Shown piece after piece: positions 1 to 8,292 of a stretch of DNA of 47,608 nt; the first letter of the stretch is position 1, and the number at the start of each line of letters is the position of its first letter. A program made the position numbers and the translations under genes. A model generated the notes under the pieces. That model ran no database searches. It had not been told where the DNA came from and saw only the letters and a list, made by a program, of their open reading frames with translations. The stretch is from Tannerella sp. (GTDB lineage: Bacteria > Bacteroidota > Bacteroidia > Bacteroidales > Tannerellaceae), in the NCBI GenBank assembly GCA_031257565.1, contig JAIROL010000094.1, positions 1 to 47,608 of the forward strand. The letters run 5' to 3'.

Positions 1-227
1 AATTAACTCCTGACGAATACAGAGATTATGTTGACAGTTTAAATTCGTACAGGGATTTGAAAAATTCTTTGGATTATGCAAAAGCGGAAGGAGAAGCGAA
101 AGGAAAAGCAGAGGGAAAATTAGAAGAGAGATTAGAAATTGTAAAAAATGCAAAAGTATTAGGATTGTCAATAGAACAAATACAAAAGTTAACAAATTTG
201 GCGTCGGCAGAAATAGAAAAAATATGA
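1..227 (+). CDS. C-terminal part of an Rpn-family nuclease / PD-(D/E)XK transposase-like protein (5' end outside window)
   Basis: An open frame enters from the left edge (first full codon at 3) and ends at TGA 225-227. The visible 74 residues begin LTPDEYRDYVDSL, pass through a charged Lys/Glu/Gly/Ala helix (KAEGEAKGKAEGKLEE) and end in a short helix-turn-helix-like motif (LGLSIEQIQKLTNL). This tail is typical of Rpn/PD-(D/E)XK recombination-promoting nucleases that are abundant and variable in Bacteroidota. The catalytic domain is not in the window, so activity cannot be judged. The gene converges on the AraC fragment at 249-668. The family assignment rests on tail style alone. Confidence 0.6.
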   Translation, partial: LTPDEYRDYVDSLNSYRDLKNSLDYAKAEGEAKGKAEGKLEERLEIVKNAKVLGLSIEQIQKLTNLASAEIEKI

Positions 228-248
228 CCGCAAATTGACTTTCAGACT

Positions 249-668
249 TCAGACGGTTTTTTTTCCGAAATATTCCTTGAAAGCGGCGCTGAAATATTTC
301 AAACTCGAAAAACCGCAACAGTCGGCTACCTCCGTAATGGTGTATTTCCGCGATTGAAGCAGTTCGAGCGCACGGTTTAACCGTATGCCGTTGATAAATT
401 CGACTACCGACTGGTCGGTGAACGATTTGATTTTTTTGTATAAAAAAGCGGCGCTTACATTCATTGCCGATGCAAACACGTCTTTGCCAAACGCGGGATT
501 GTTGATGTTTTGACGGACAACTTCAACGGCTTTTTTGATGAATTTGTCGTTCAGCTCGTTTCCGAAGAAATGGTCATCGGGATTTGCCTCTATCATTTTC
601 AATGCTTTTTCCCGTACCGTTTTGCGATTTTTGATAATCGTCCGGATTCTTTCGGCAAGCAAATCCAT
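249..668 (-). CDS. AraC-type DNA-binding domain protein, probably a remnant of a hybrid two-component regulator
   Basis: The 139-residue product is an AraC/XylS DNA-binding domain. It has two helix-turn-helix units, the first around FASAMNVSAAFLYKKIKSF and the second in ITEVADCCGFSSLKYFSAAFKEYFG, near residues 60-135. The first 40 residues (LLAERIRTIIKNRKTVREK) match the linker that normally follows the receiver domain in hybrid two-component systems. No sensor, kinase or receiver domain is present: the frame can be read only about 17 codons further upstream before a TGA that lies inside the 3' end of the neighbouring glycosidase gene. The gene therefore looks 5'-truncated and may be a pseudogene or a short stand-alone regulator. 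Such hybrid regulators usually control adjacent polysaccharide-use genes, which fits the GH2 neighbour. Confidence 0.7.
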   Translation of the reverse strand: MDLLAERIRTIIKNRKTVREKALKMIEANPDDHFFGNELNDKFIKKAVEVVRQNINNPAFGKDVFASAMNVSAAFLYKKIKSFTDQSVVEFINGIRLNRALELLQSRKYTITEVADCCGFSSLKYFSAAFKEYFGKKTV

Positions 669-696
669 ATCGAAATTGCAATTCTGCAGGACGGGA

Positions 697-3600
697 CTAC
701 TTCTTGATACGACCTGTGTTCACTCCCTGAATAATCACGGACGGTTCTGAGGAGGCGTCGCTCAGGCTGCAACGGGCGCTAATGGTTTTCGTCTCGCCGC
801 CAACCGGAGAAACGTAGTTGTCGCTCCAGTAAACCGGAAGAATCGGTTCTTCCGTTACGCTGTCTACCAATAATAATTCCATACAGAATGCAATGTTTTT
901 TGCCGTATTGCTCAAGGTGATTTCGATTACCCACTCGTCGTTTTCCCGATATGCTTTTTTGGTTGCGTCAATCCGTGCCTGAGGCAGCCTGTTCAGGGCC
1001 TGAAAGTTTGCAAACTGCTTTTGAGGCGTATAAAACCAGTAGTAAGCGCTCCAGTCCATCCGGTCTTCCTGTCCGGACAACCAGTAGAAGTTGTCGGCTA
1101 CGAGGTTACGATTGGCGTCGTGCAGCGTCAGATGCAGGAAATACGTATCTTCTTTGCCGGGCAATGTCGGCAGCTCCGTAAGCGCGACGGAAGCGTTTTC
1201 CTTTACAGACAGTTTCTTTTCGTGCTCAAACAGGACGGTCGACCGGCGGTCGTATAAGGCGGCCCTGGCCGTATGGCCTGTGATATCGCCCCGTAGATCG
1301 TTGGCGACATATACTTTTTTGTCGTAATAGTTGTAAATGATATTCAGGGGACGGCAGGCTTTTTGAGTTCCAAAATAAGCGCCCGTCGGCATCAGATACC
1401 AGTCGTACAGTTGCCAGTAAAATTCCGGCCAGGCGGAGTTTAACTGCCATTGCACAACGCCCGTAGCGATCGGACGGTTGACAACAAAGGCTTCAAACAT
1501 GGGTCGAATAGCTTCGTAGTTGGCCCATTGCGCTTTCATTGCTAATTCTTCCAGGCTTTGCGGCGTGCCGTATCGTTTATTCAGGGCGTCCAAATAAATT
1601 TTGACGCTGCTGAAGTCTTTCCGCCCCGAATGATAATCCCATACAGGATTTAGCGGAGGCCACAGGTCTTTTTCCGGTATCATTTTCCGGATACTGCTTA
1701 TCGGGGGAATTTGCGGGCCGGGGCCTGTTTCCGTATTGAATCCGAAAGCGCCGCCAAGTTTCCTGTCTTCGTACCAGTAAATGGGAGGCACGTACTCATA
1801 AGGGCCATTCATTTTCATGCCTGTCGGTCCCGACAGCTCGCTTGTGAATTCGCCTGCCGATACAAGCAGCGAGCGTCCGGGGTCCAGCTGATTCAGGGTT
1901 TCCGTATATTTCTTTTCCAAAGACGGCTTGGGCATGGCGTCGCTACCCACGGCCCATACAAATATGGAGGGATGATTGCGCAGCCAGCGCGCCTGATCGC
2001 GAAACATATCCGAAAGCAACCGTTCTTCTGCGGGCGTTATCCTGACGCCGTATTTGTCTACGCCTTCATTTATCGGGATGTTTTGATCTTCTTCCGGTAC
2101 TTCCATAGCCAGTCCGAGGTAGTCGGGCCATTCCCACTGGCAGCTCCAGCCGGGCATGAGCATGATACCATTCTCATCGCACAAATCGTATATTTCCTGA
2201 CTTGTTCCCCAAAAACCTTCGAAGCGAAGCGAATTGAGATTCATTTCCTTTACATAGCGTATTTGCGCCCTGTTGCGCCGGCTGTTGTCGCGAAGAAAAA
2301 GGTCGTCTACCCAGCCTGCGCTTTTTATCAGAACGTTTCTGCCGTTTACCCGATAACCCCGCGCGCCCTGTTCATTCTTGTACGTATCGATGGCGCGGAT
2401 ACCGAAACGGACGGTTGTCGTATCGCAAAGCGTATTGCCTTCGCGAAGCGACAAGTGCAGCGTATACATTTCGGGATTGCCCAAGCCGTTAGGCCACCAG
2501 AGGCGGGGGTTTTCAATATGCAAGCGATCAAATTCCTCCGGCGTCAGTCGGGCGAGGATGGTTTGCCCTTCCTCCAGGGCGAAAGTCTTGCGGATGACGC
2601 AATTTTCGATTTTTGCTTCCAGCGTCAGGTTCTTACGCTCTTTGTAATGATTTGTCAGTTCGGCCGAGATAGATAAGGTCGCTTCGCGCAACGTTTCCGT
2701 ATTCACATCGGTCATGATGAAAGGATGTGCAATGGAAGCCTTTCCGCTTCGCCGGATTCTTACCTGACGATAAATTCCCATGTTATGGTCGGGAGGGACA
2801 GGCGCCCAATCGACAAATCCCATATAGAAATCTCCCGCTTGCGGAGGTATTATTTCCACAGCGAGGCGGTTATCCGTTTTCAGCGCATGATTCGTTATGT
2901 CGCATGTAAACTGCCGGAAAGCGCCGAAAGTCGTATCGGACGATAATATTAACGTACCGTTCAACCATACATTCGCTCTGTAGTTGACGCCGTCCAGCAG
3001 TAAATGAGCTTGTTCTTTCCTGTCGTCGAAACCGGACAAGTCGAAAGAGGTGTGATACCACCAGTTTTTTTCAAACTGTGCGACGGGTATTTTTTCCAGA
3101 TTCATTCCGAAAAAAGGATCTTTATATACGCCGGCATTACACAAGGCGCCAAGTACGGTGCACGGTAAAGAGGTTTTTATCCAGCGATCTGTTACGGGAG
3201 AAACGGACAGGGCGGCTCCATCCGCGGTCAATCCTTCGGAAGATCGTATGTTCCAATTGTCTGTCAGGATAATTTCTTCGATATTATGTTGCCGTACATC
3301 GCTACTTTTCGGCAGCTCATTCAACAGACTGCATAATTCTTTGTACAACAAAGGCGCCGTTTCCGGGCCAAGTGAATTTTCTTCTCCATAATACGGTTTG
3401 TCCCTGTAAACGTATGGAGCTTTCCTGTCCCACTGGCTTTTGGGGATAATGTACCCTATTTCGTCGTTAGCCAGACCGATTCCGAAGCGAAATTCTCCCG
3501 GCATCAGCTCCCTGAGCGGGGGCGTTTCCTGCGGTTCAACGTTGAAATCGCGGCCGGGCAAGGCTTCAATGCCTCCGTTGAGTATTTCGGGATACAGCTC

Positions 3601-4854
3601 TCCGGGGAAGGTAAGGAATGTTGCCGGACCGATGCTCCATACGGCTGCTTCAGTACGTTTTTTCATCCATCCGCTCATATCGGCGTCCATCACTCCGATA
3701 GCGGCGGCAAGGAGGAATAGCTTGTTTTGTACGGGCAGCTCAAATGTCCTGGCGCGCAGGTTGATACCTGCCTTGCGTACTTCTACGGATTTCTCCCGCA
3801 TCGCGCGCAGAACGATTAGCCCCAGCGTATCTCCCTGTGCGCGGATTTTATCGAACGAAGGTTCTACGTAAACCGTGTCGCGGAAAGGGTCTTTCACGCC
3901 GGTCGTAGCGTGGGTAGTCATCAAGCCGCCTACGGCCCCGTTCACGTATATGGCCACGCCTCCGGCGCCTTCCATCGCCAGCGTATCTCCCTTGTAGACT
4001 CCTTTCTCAACGGCCTCCCGCAGGTAATGGGGAAAATCGGAAGACAGGAGAAGATTTCTGCTCCACAAAGTTTCCGGATGGTTCGCCCATTGTATCAATG
4101 TTCCCAGGGTATGCGAAGTTTCGGCGTCGGTGACGCGGAGTATACGAAGTCCCTCGTCGTAGACATAAGGCTCGCGCGTATCCGCGAGCGTCGCCATTCC
4201 CTCCGACGGGTTTTGCGAGAAATGGAGGCATGCGGGACGTAAAGCGGCGACCGCTTCGACAACCGACTGCACAATGCCTTGCTTTACAACCTCCTTCCAG
4301 GCCTTGTTTACGCCGCTCTTAAGGGGTGAAGATCCCCAAAAGCCCATCAGATCGGGGCCTTCATGCGTATGGGTAGATGCAATTACCAGATAAGTAATGC
4401 CGGCCTCCTCCGGCAACATCTTGCGAATATCTATCACTAAAGGATGAAACAGGCCGATTACGTCTACGACCGTCAGGGCAAGACGCGTCCGACCATCATC
4501 CAACACCATTGTTCGCGCCCAGAGATCGTCGTGTACGCCCTGCGCCGCAGCTTTATTCCCAAAGCCGGCAATCCGGTAGGTATCGAATCGTCCGTTTCCA
4601 TTCGTATCTTCGTAGGTATCTCCTTTTTTCGGTTCGTAACGTGCATTACCATCCACGTCGTTCCACGGTTCCATGTATTCGGGGGTAATGCCGACGGCGG
4701 CAAATCCGGCGCGCAGGGTTTGAGGTTCTCCGGCCTGAACGGTCAAGTCAACAGTATATCCGCGACGCCGGTCACGCATATTGTTATAACTGCATACAAA
4801 CAGGGTAAGGACCAATATTAACAGGGTCATTCCCGTAATTTTTACTGTTTTCAT
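697..4854 (-). CDS. Neutral-ceramidase-like domain fused to GH2 exo-beta-glucosaminidase-like glycosidase
   Basis: About 1385 residues from the chosen start at 4854 (MKTVKITGMTLLIL); upstream ATGs at 4872 and 4884 are possible. A hydrophobic signal or anchor comes first. Residues about 45-510 resemble neutral/alkaline ceramidases, with the zinc-site motif STHTHEGPD (His near 162 and 164) preceded by VVDVIGL. From about 535 to the end it is a GH2 glycosidase of the exo-beta-D-glucosaminidase (CsxA) type: jelly-roll (WWYHTSFDLSGF), beta-sandwich, then a TIM barrel with the signature LMPGWSCQWEW. In CsxA the acid/base is an Asp and the nucleophile a Glu; here GSD (Asp near 972) and NTETGPG (Glu near 1042) have similar spacing. 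Its substrate could be an amino-sugar-containing glycolipid or glycan; that is inference. The reading frame is intact, so this is not an obvious assembly join. It lies directly upstream of the AraC fragment. Confidence 0.8.
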   Translation of the reverse strand: MKTVKITGMTLLILVLTLFVCSYNNMRDRRRGYTVDLTVQAGEPQTLRAGFAAVGITPEYMEPWNDVDGNARYEPKKGDTYEDTNGNGRFDTYRIAGFGNKAAAQGVHDDLWARTMVLDDGRTRLALTVVDVIGLFHPLVIDIRKMLPEEAGITYLVIASTHTHEGPDLMGFWGSSPLKSGVNKAWKEVVKQGIVQSVVEAVAALRPACLHFSQNPSEGMATLADTREPYVYDEGLRILRVTDAETSHTLGTLIQWANHPETLWSRNLLLSSDFPHYLREAVEKGVYKGDTLAMEGAGGVAIYVNGAVGGLMTTHATTGVKDPFRDTVYVEPSFDKIRAQGDTLGLIVLRAMREKSVEVRKAGINLRARTFELPVQNKLFLLAAAIGVMDADMSGWMKKRTEAAVWSIGPATFLTFPGELYPEILNGGIEALPGRDFNVEPQETPPLRELMPGEFRFGIGLANDEIGYIIPKSQWDRKAPYVYRDKPYYGEENSLGPETAPLLYKELCSLLNELPKSSDVRQHNIEEIILTDNWNIRSSEGLTADGAALSVSPVTDRWIKTSLPCTVLGALCNAGVYKDPFFGMNLEKIPVAQFEKNWWYHTSFDLSGFDDRKEQAHLLLDGVNYRANVWLNGTLILSSDTTFGAFRQFTCDITNHALKTDNRLAVEIIPPQAGDFYMGFVDWAPVPPDHNMGIYRQVRIRRSGKASIAHPFIMTDVNTETLREATLSISAELTNHYKERKNLTLEAKIENCVIRKTFALEEGQTILARLTPEEFDRLHIENPRLWWPNGLGNPEMYTLHLSLREGNTLCDTTTVRFGIRAIDTYKNEQGARGYRVNGRNVLIKSAGWVDDLFLRDNSRRNRAQIRYVKEMNLNSLRFEGFWGTSQEIYDLCDENGIMLMPGWSCQWEWPDYLGLAMEVPEEDQNIPINEGVDKYGVRITPAEERLLSDMFRDQARWLRNHPSIFVWAVGSDAMPKPSLEKKYTETLNQLDPGRSLLVSAGEFTSELSGPTGMKMNGPYEYVPPIYWYEDRKLGGAFGFNTETGPGPQIPPISSIRKMIPEKDLWPPLNPVWDYHSGRKDFSSVKIYLDALNKRYGTPQSLEELAMKAQWANYEAIRPMFEAFVVNRPIATGVVQWQLNSAWPEFYWQLYDWYLMPTGAYFGTQKACRPLNIIYNYYDKKVYVANDLRGDITGHTARAALYDRRSTVLFEHEKKLSVKENASVALTELPTLPGKEDTYFLHLTLHDANRNLVADNFYWLSGQEDRMDWSAYYWFYTPQKQFANFQALNRLPQARIDATKKAYRENDEWVIEITLSNTAKNIAFCMELLLVDSVTEEPILPVYWSDNYVSPVGGETKTISARCSLSDASSEPSVIIQGVNTGRIKK

Positions 4855-5096
4855 CCGCTTTAATGGTATCATGGTTTCACACAAAATCTTTTCGAAGAAG
4901 AAATTCGAGCGCTAAGTTACAAAAGATTTCGGGAATCGAACCCAGTGATTCAAAAAGATTGCACGCGGTCTATTTAAAGACCAAATTGGGATTGAGCAAT
5001 GCTTTTATCGGGGAAATATCGGATGCTCATCGCAATAGTATTCTGTTCATTGGATAAAAACGGAGTAACTGTTATAGCTGTTGTTGGTTGAAATGA

Positions 5097-5870
5097 TTAT
5101 TTATTGAATGTCGCAAAATATTCATCAATTTCGGGACGCAGTTCAATGCCTGCCTGTTCAAAACAGTCAAGCAACTCTTTATACGCGCCTTTGCCACCGA
5201 GAAAATTCCAGAAACCTTCGGCTACCATTAGTTCCTGAGGTATATCAAGCATTCCTGCCAATGTCCAAAACTGGTATGGTTGCGGTTCGTATGGATTGTA
5301 TGGGATAGCAATAAGTGTGTGAATTTTAGCAGTTTTGTCGGTTGTGTATGCAATTCCTGCCCATTCTAAAAGTGTTTGTTTGTACTTTTGGAAGTCGCCT
5401 TTGTTGGGCTTGGCAGTTTTCATGTCAAACAAATACTGTTCGCCTGAGTGTGTTTCAACGAATAAATCTACTTTTGCAGGTTTTAATTTGTTGATTGTGC
5501 CTGTTAAAGCGTTTTTCAAATCTTCGAGTTCTGCTATTTTATTTGGTTTAGGATTGACTGTCAATCGGTTGATAACTGATTGTACCATTCGTTGACAATC
5601 GCTATAAATTGAATTGCCAACAACAAATTGCGTTTCTACAGTTGCAAACTGTGTTTTTGCCAATGCAGCTGCAACCGGCTCAAAAATACTTGTGCCGAAA
5701 GTAGTTAGTAATGATTGCATAAATGAATATAATGCCAAACGGTCTTTTCCAAGCAATCGAAAATGGAAAGGCATAAAGTTATCTTTTGCCGCGTAATTTT
5801 GGAATTTGTTACGCAAGCAATCGGAAATAACTTTCCGAATGTGAGTTTTTTGAATGTCTGTTAAAGCCAT
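5097..5870 (-). CDS. TdeIII-like type II restriction endonuclease
   Basis: The 257-residue protein has a PD-(D/E)xK-type core: KVDLFVE (Asp135) followed by YLFDMKTAKPN (Asp149, Lys151), then a helix with KQTLLEWAGIAY. The FDMKTAKPN segment and overall length match the TdeIII family, whose founding member from Treponema denticola cuts GGNCC. The specificity here is carried over from the family and not shown by the sequence. The start codon ATG (5868-5870) directly follows the stop of the methyltransferase gene with no spacer, so the two are surely co-transcribed and probably translationally coupled, with the methylase made first. Base composition is more AT-rich than the genes on either side, consistent with recent acquisition. 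Confidence 0.8.
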   Translation of the reverse strand: MALTDIQKTHIRKVISDCLRNKFQNYAAKDNFMPFHFRLLGKDRLALYSFMQSLLTTFGTSIFEPVAAALAKTQFATVETQFVVGNSIYSDCQRMVQSVINRLTVNPKPNKIAELEDLKNALTGTINKLKPAKVDLFVETHSGEQYLFDMKTAKPNKGDFQKYKQTLLEWAGIAYTTDKTAKIHTLIAIPYNPYEPQPYQFWTLAGMLDIPQELMVAEGFWNFLGGKGAYKELLDCFEQAGIELRPEIDEYFATFNK

Positions 5871-7457
5871 TTATTTGTCTTTTAAGTGAAATATTGTTTC
5901 AGAATAAGCCGTTTTATCTTTTTCAGAACGATTTAGAACGGGTCGCATAAAACGATTAACAATTTTCATTCCTGCTTTTTCAGCGATTGTAGGATACGTA
6001 TTATATTTATCGTTTGCTACAAGAAATATATCATAATTATTTGCTAAATATTTTTTACAATTTAATAACACATCGGAGATGCCCTGAATATAACTTGCTT
6101 GTGCATCTTTTTTCTGCCCTTTGAAAAGCGGACCAATTTCTAATTCATCGTTTCGCTCAAAACCCAACAAATCATATGCGTATGCGTGTTGTTCGTGGTA
6201 ATCAATTAATCCTACATAAGGAGGAGAACTGAAAATACCTTTAATTTTTTGTCGTTCGAGTATTTTTCCAAAGTTAGCATTCTTCTTCCTAACTTCTTCA
6301 TAAATATCAATAATTCGGCTATCGCCTGTTAAGCAAAGTTGAAAAGTATCGGTACGCAATTTGTCAAACTGCAAAAGTCGACTAACCGTATCTCTTGAAT
6401 AAGTTTTCCACCATTTGAGAATAGAAAAAAGCGGTTTGCACATTTTGCCGTGCTTGTGGCAATAATAAGTCGTTGTAATAGGTTCTAGCAGTGTTGCTAA
6501 ATCAGCGTGTGTTGTGGCTCTGCAACTTCTTATCGTTCTGCTTAAAATTAGGGCAACAATTTTCTTTGTTTTTGCATTTTTAATTTTCTTTATTTCTTCA
6601 AAAATGCAATCAATTTCATTTCTAATATGTTGCGAATACCATTTATCTAAAAATGTTTCATTTTTATCTTGTCGCAATTTTACGTCATATTTTTTTATCA
6701 AACTTTCATATATTGGTAAAAATTCTTTTTCTTTTTCTGTACCGTATTTTTTTTCGTTGATTTCGCCGTTACGCAAACGATATTTATATTCCGGAACAGG
6801 AAAATATTTGTTGTTAAAATTATTCAGTTCAATCAACAACTTTTCTTCAAACTCAACTGCATTAGAATTTTTGATGAAGTTTTCCAAAACCGCTGTAATC
6901 CTGTTGATTTCATTTTTTAAATCCGCAATATCATATTTAATAATTTTACAATTTCCAATCAATGAATTGAATGCAGAAACATCAATGCCAACTGCATTTA
7001 TACCCAATTCACACGCTTGTACCATTGTCGTGCCACTACCTGAAAACGGGTCAAGCACAATATCGCCTTTTTTAAAATAGGTATCAGTTTTGAATTTATC
7101 AGTATGATTATCTAAAAAGTATTCAACAAGTTGCGGAATAAATTTGCCTTTGTACGGGTGTAATCGGTGAATATGTTTTGTCGTTTCTGCCTCTTTGTAT
7201 TGTTCAAAAGATAATGCCCAATTGAGTTCTTCTCCTAATTTATCCTTAAAATATTCCTCGCGTGAACCGTTGAAAGCTTTATAATAGCTTTTCAAGTCAT
7301 TCAAAGCAACCTGCATTGAGCCATTTTCGCCGAACTTTTTTACTCTTCCATATTGAATCAGGTAGGCAATATTCGAGGTGGTTACAGGTCTTCCCAAATA
7401 ATCAGTAGCCCAATCACTAGCCTCTTTAATTGTCAATAAATCAGATGTTTCTTGCAT
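5871..7457 (-). CDS. DNA amino-methyltransferase (N6-adenine or N4-cytosine) of a type II restriction-modification system
   Basis: 528 residues from the ATG at 7457 (MQETSDLLTIKEASDWA). The open frame extends 54 codons further upstream, but a promoter-like box at 7482-7489 lies in that extension, so the shorter start is preferred. Residues about 10-45 resemble a DNA-binding helix-turn-helix (LTIKEASDWATDYLGRPVTT). The SAM-binding motif I is DPFSGSGTT near 135-143 and catalytic motif IV is SSPPY near 408-412. The 270-residue insert between them probably holds the target-recognition domain, an alpha-class-like order. SPPY is compatible with either N4-cytosine or N6-adenine methylation. It precedes and abuts the restriction gene, and should protect its GGNCC-like site if the TdeIII assignment is right. 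Confidence 0.85.
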   Translation of the reverse strand: MQETSDLLTIKEASDWATDYLGRPVTTSNIAYLIQYGRVKKFGENGSMQVALNDLKSYYKAFNGSREEYFKDKLGEELNWALSFEQYKEAETTKHIHRLHPYKGKFIPQLVEYFLDNHTDKFKTDTYFKKGDIVLDPFSGSGTTMVQACELGINAVGIDVSAFNSLIGNCKIIKYDIADLKNEINRITAVLENFIKNSNAVEFEEKLLIELNNFNNKYFPVPEYKYRLRNGEINEKKYGTEKEKEFLPIYESLIKKYDVKLRQDKNETFLDKWYSQHIRNEIDCIFEEIKKIKNAKTKKIVALILSRTIRSCRATTHADLATLLEPITTTYYCHKHGKMCKPLFSILKWWKTYSRDTVSRLLQFDKLRTDTFQLCLTGDSRIIDIYEEVRKKNANFGKILERQKIKGIFSSPPYVGLIDYHEQHAYAYDLLGFERNDELEIGPLFKGQKKDAQASYIQGISDVLLNCKKYLANNYDIFLVANDKYNTYPTIAEKAGMKIVNRFMRPVLNRSEKDKTAYSETIFHLKDK

Positions 7458-7481
7458 ATAATTCGATCTTGTTTTAAAGGA

Positions 7482-7512
7482 CAAAATTACATGAAAATCC
7501 CGGATTTTCAAG
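7482..7512 (-). promoter_or_regulatory. Putative Bacteroidota promoter for the restriction-modification operon
   Basis: Read on the minus strand this is CTTG, 19 bases, TAATTTTG: a good match to the TTTG-N19-20-TAnnTTTG consensus with one change in the -33 box. Transcription would start near 7475, about 18 bases before the chosen methyltransferase start. Confidence 0.5.
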
Positions 7513-7679
7513 CATGCGAGATGAAAAAAAGTTTTTTTACAGAGGAAAGATACGATTTTTTTATCAAAGTTGCGGTTGCGGTAATGCACATAACCATGTC
7601 GCGTGAAGTATATATTCATTATGTGAATGTGAAGCTTCGGGAAATTTTTTTCTGAATCCTGAAAGTTATCACAGCTTTC

Positions 7680-7710
7680 TTGTCTTTTGCTTAATTTATT
7701 TATATATTTG
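7680..7710 (+). promoter_or_regulatory. Putative promoter for the DUF5618 gene
   Basis: TATATTTG at 7703-7710 matches the Bacteroidota -7 box, with a TTG 20 bases upstream at 7680-7682 as a partial -33 element. The predicted leader before the start codon at 7758 is about 40 bases. Confidence 0.45.
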
Positions 7711-7757
7711 CATTGAAAACATAGATAAGCAAGTTATTAGTTCAAAATTACACAGAC

Positions 7758-8159
7758 ATGGAACAGAAGCATCCCATACGCGAAGCCGAGCGCTATTTAG
7801 AAAACGCTCGAAAAATATTGTCTGAAAAAGCCGAAAAAGACGGCGACTACTACAACGATAGCAAGTACGTGCGCATGGCCGGCAATACGGCATGGAACGG
7901 CGTATTGATTGCCCTGGACGCCGTCTTGGATGTCCGTAAACATCCTAAAAGCCGACAAAGGCCGGACATCAAAGACTACCAGGCGGCAATATCGCGAAAA
8001 GACTATAAAATGGCTAAAGTTTTACATGTTGCCTATGAAACCCTGCATTTAGCTTTGGGTTATGATGGGAATCTATATTATAAAGTAGTGCAGTCAGGAA
8101 TGGAACAGGCAAAGTTCATGATAGGCTGGGCAGAAAAAAACTATCTTTCGCTCAAATAA
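7758..8159 (+). CDS. DUF5618 family protein (HEPN-like helical protein)
   Basis: The 133-residue, all-helical, charged protein matches the DUF5618 pattern known from Bacteroidota: AERYLENARKILSEKA, then YYNDSKYVRMAGNTAWNGVL, and a C-terminal LHLALGYDGNLYYKVVQSG segment. The fold looks like a HEPN-type four-helix bundle, a fold used by many nucleotide-modifying toxins and antitoxins, but I see no clear RX4-6H RNase motif. No function is established for the family. It has its own promoter and lies beside a restriction-modification pair, with no clear partner gene; the TonB receptor downstream converges on it. It could be a stand-alone defence or stress protein; that is only inference from context. 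Confidence 0.8.
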   Translation: MEQKHPIREAERYLENARKILSEKAEKDGDYYNDSKYVRMAGNTAWNGVLIALDAVLDVRKHPKSRQRPDIKDYQAAISRKDYKMAKVLHVAYETLHLALGYDGNLYYKVVQSGMEQAKFMIGWAEKNYLSLK

Positions 8160-8242
8160 TCTGTCTCAAAGAACATCGCCAAGGGAATCGTTATAAATTT
8201 ACAGTCAATTAATTACGTGTGATTTTCCTGCTCCTTTCCCCT

Positions 8243-8276
8243 AAAATTCCCCCTTGTCTCTAACAAGGAATTTTTT
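8243..8276. terminator. Hairpin terminator between convergent genes
   Basis: AAAATTCC...CTTG at 8243-8256 pairs with CAAGGAATTTTTT at 8264-8276 around a 7-base loop, with a small C bulge. It ends in a T run on the plus strand, so it should terminate the DUF5618 gene. It may also serve the TonB receptor gene, which ends at 8293 on the opposite strand. Confidence 0.6.
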
Positions 8277-8292
8277 GCGGATTTAAGGTTAA

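Noticed and set aside
1711..2676. Long plus-strand open frame (321 codons) opposite the GH2 gene
   Set aside because: It is entirely antisense to a clear glycosidase domain and its product has no recognisable domain; a shadow frame in GC-richer DNA.
4931..4944. GGGAATCGAACCCA, which resembles a reversed tRNA T arm
   Set aside because: No acceptor, D or anticodon stems can be built around it on the minus strand, so it is not a tRNA; a chance match or a minor remnant.
4967..4982. Small palindrome GGTCTATTTAAAGACC
   Set aside because: A 5-bp stem with a 6-base loop and no T run or promoter overlap; too short to call a regulatory site.
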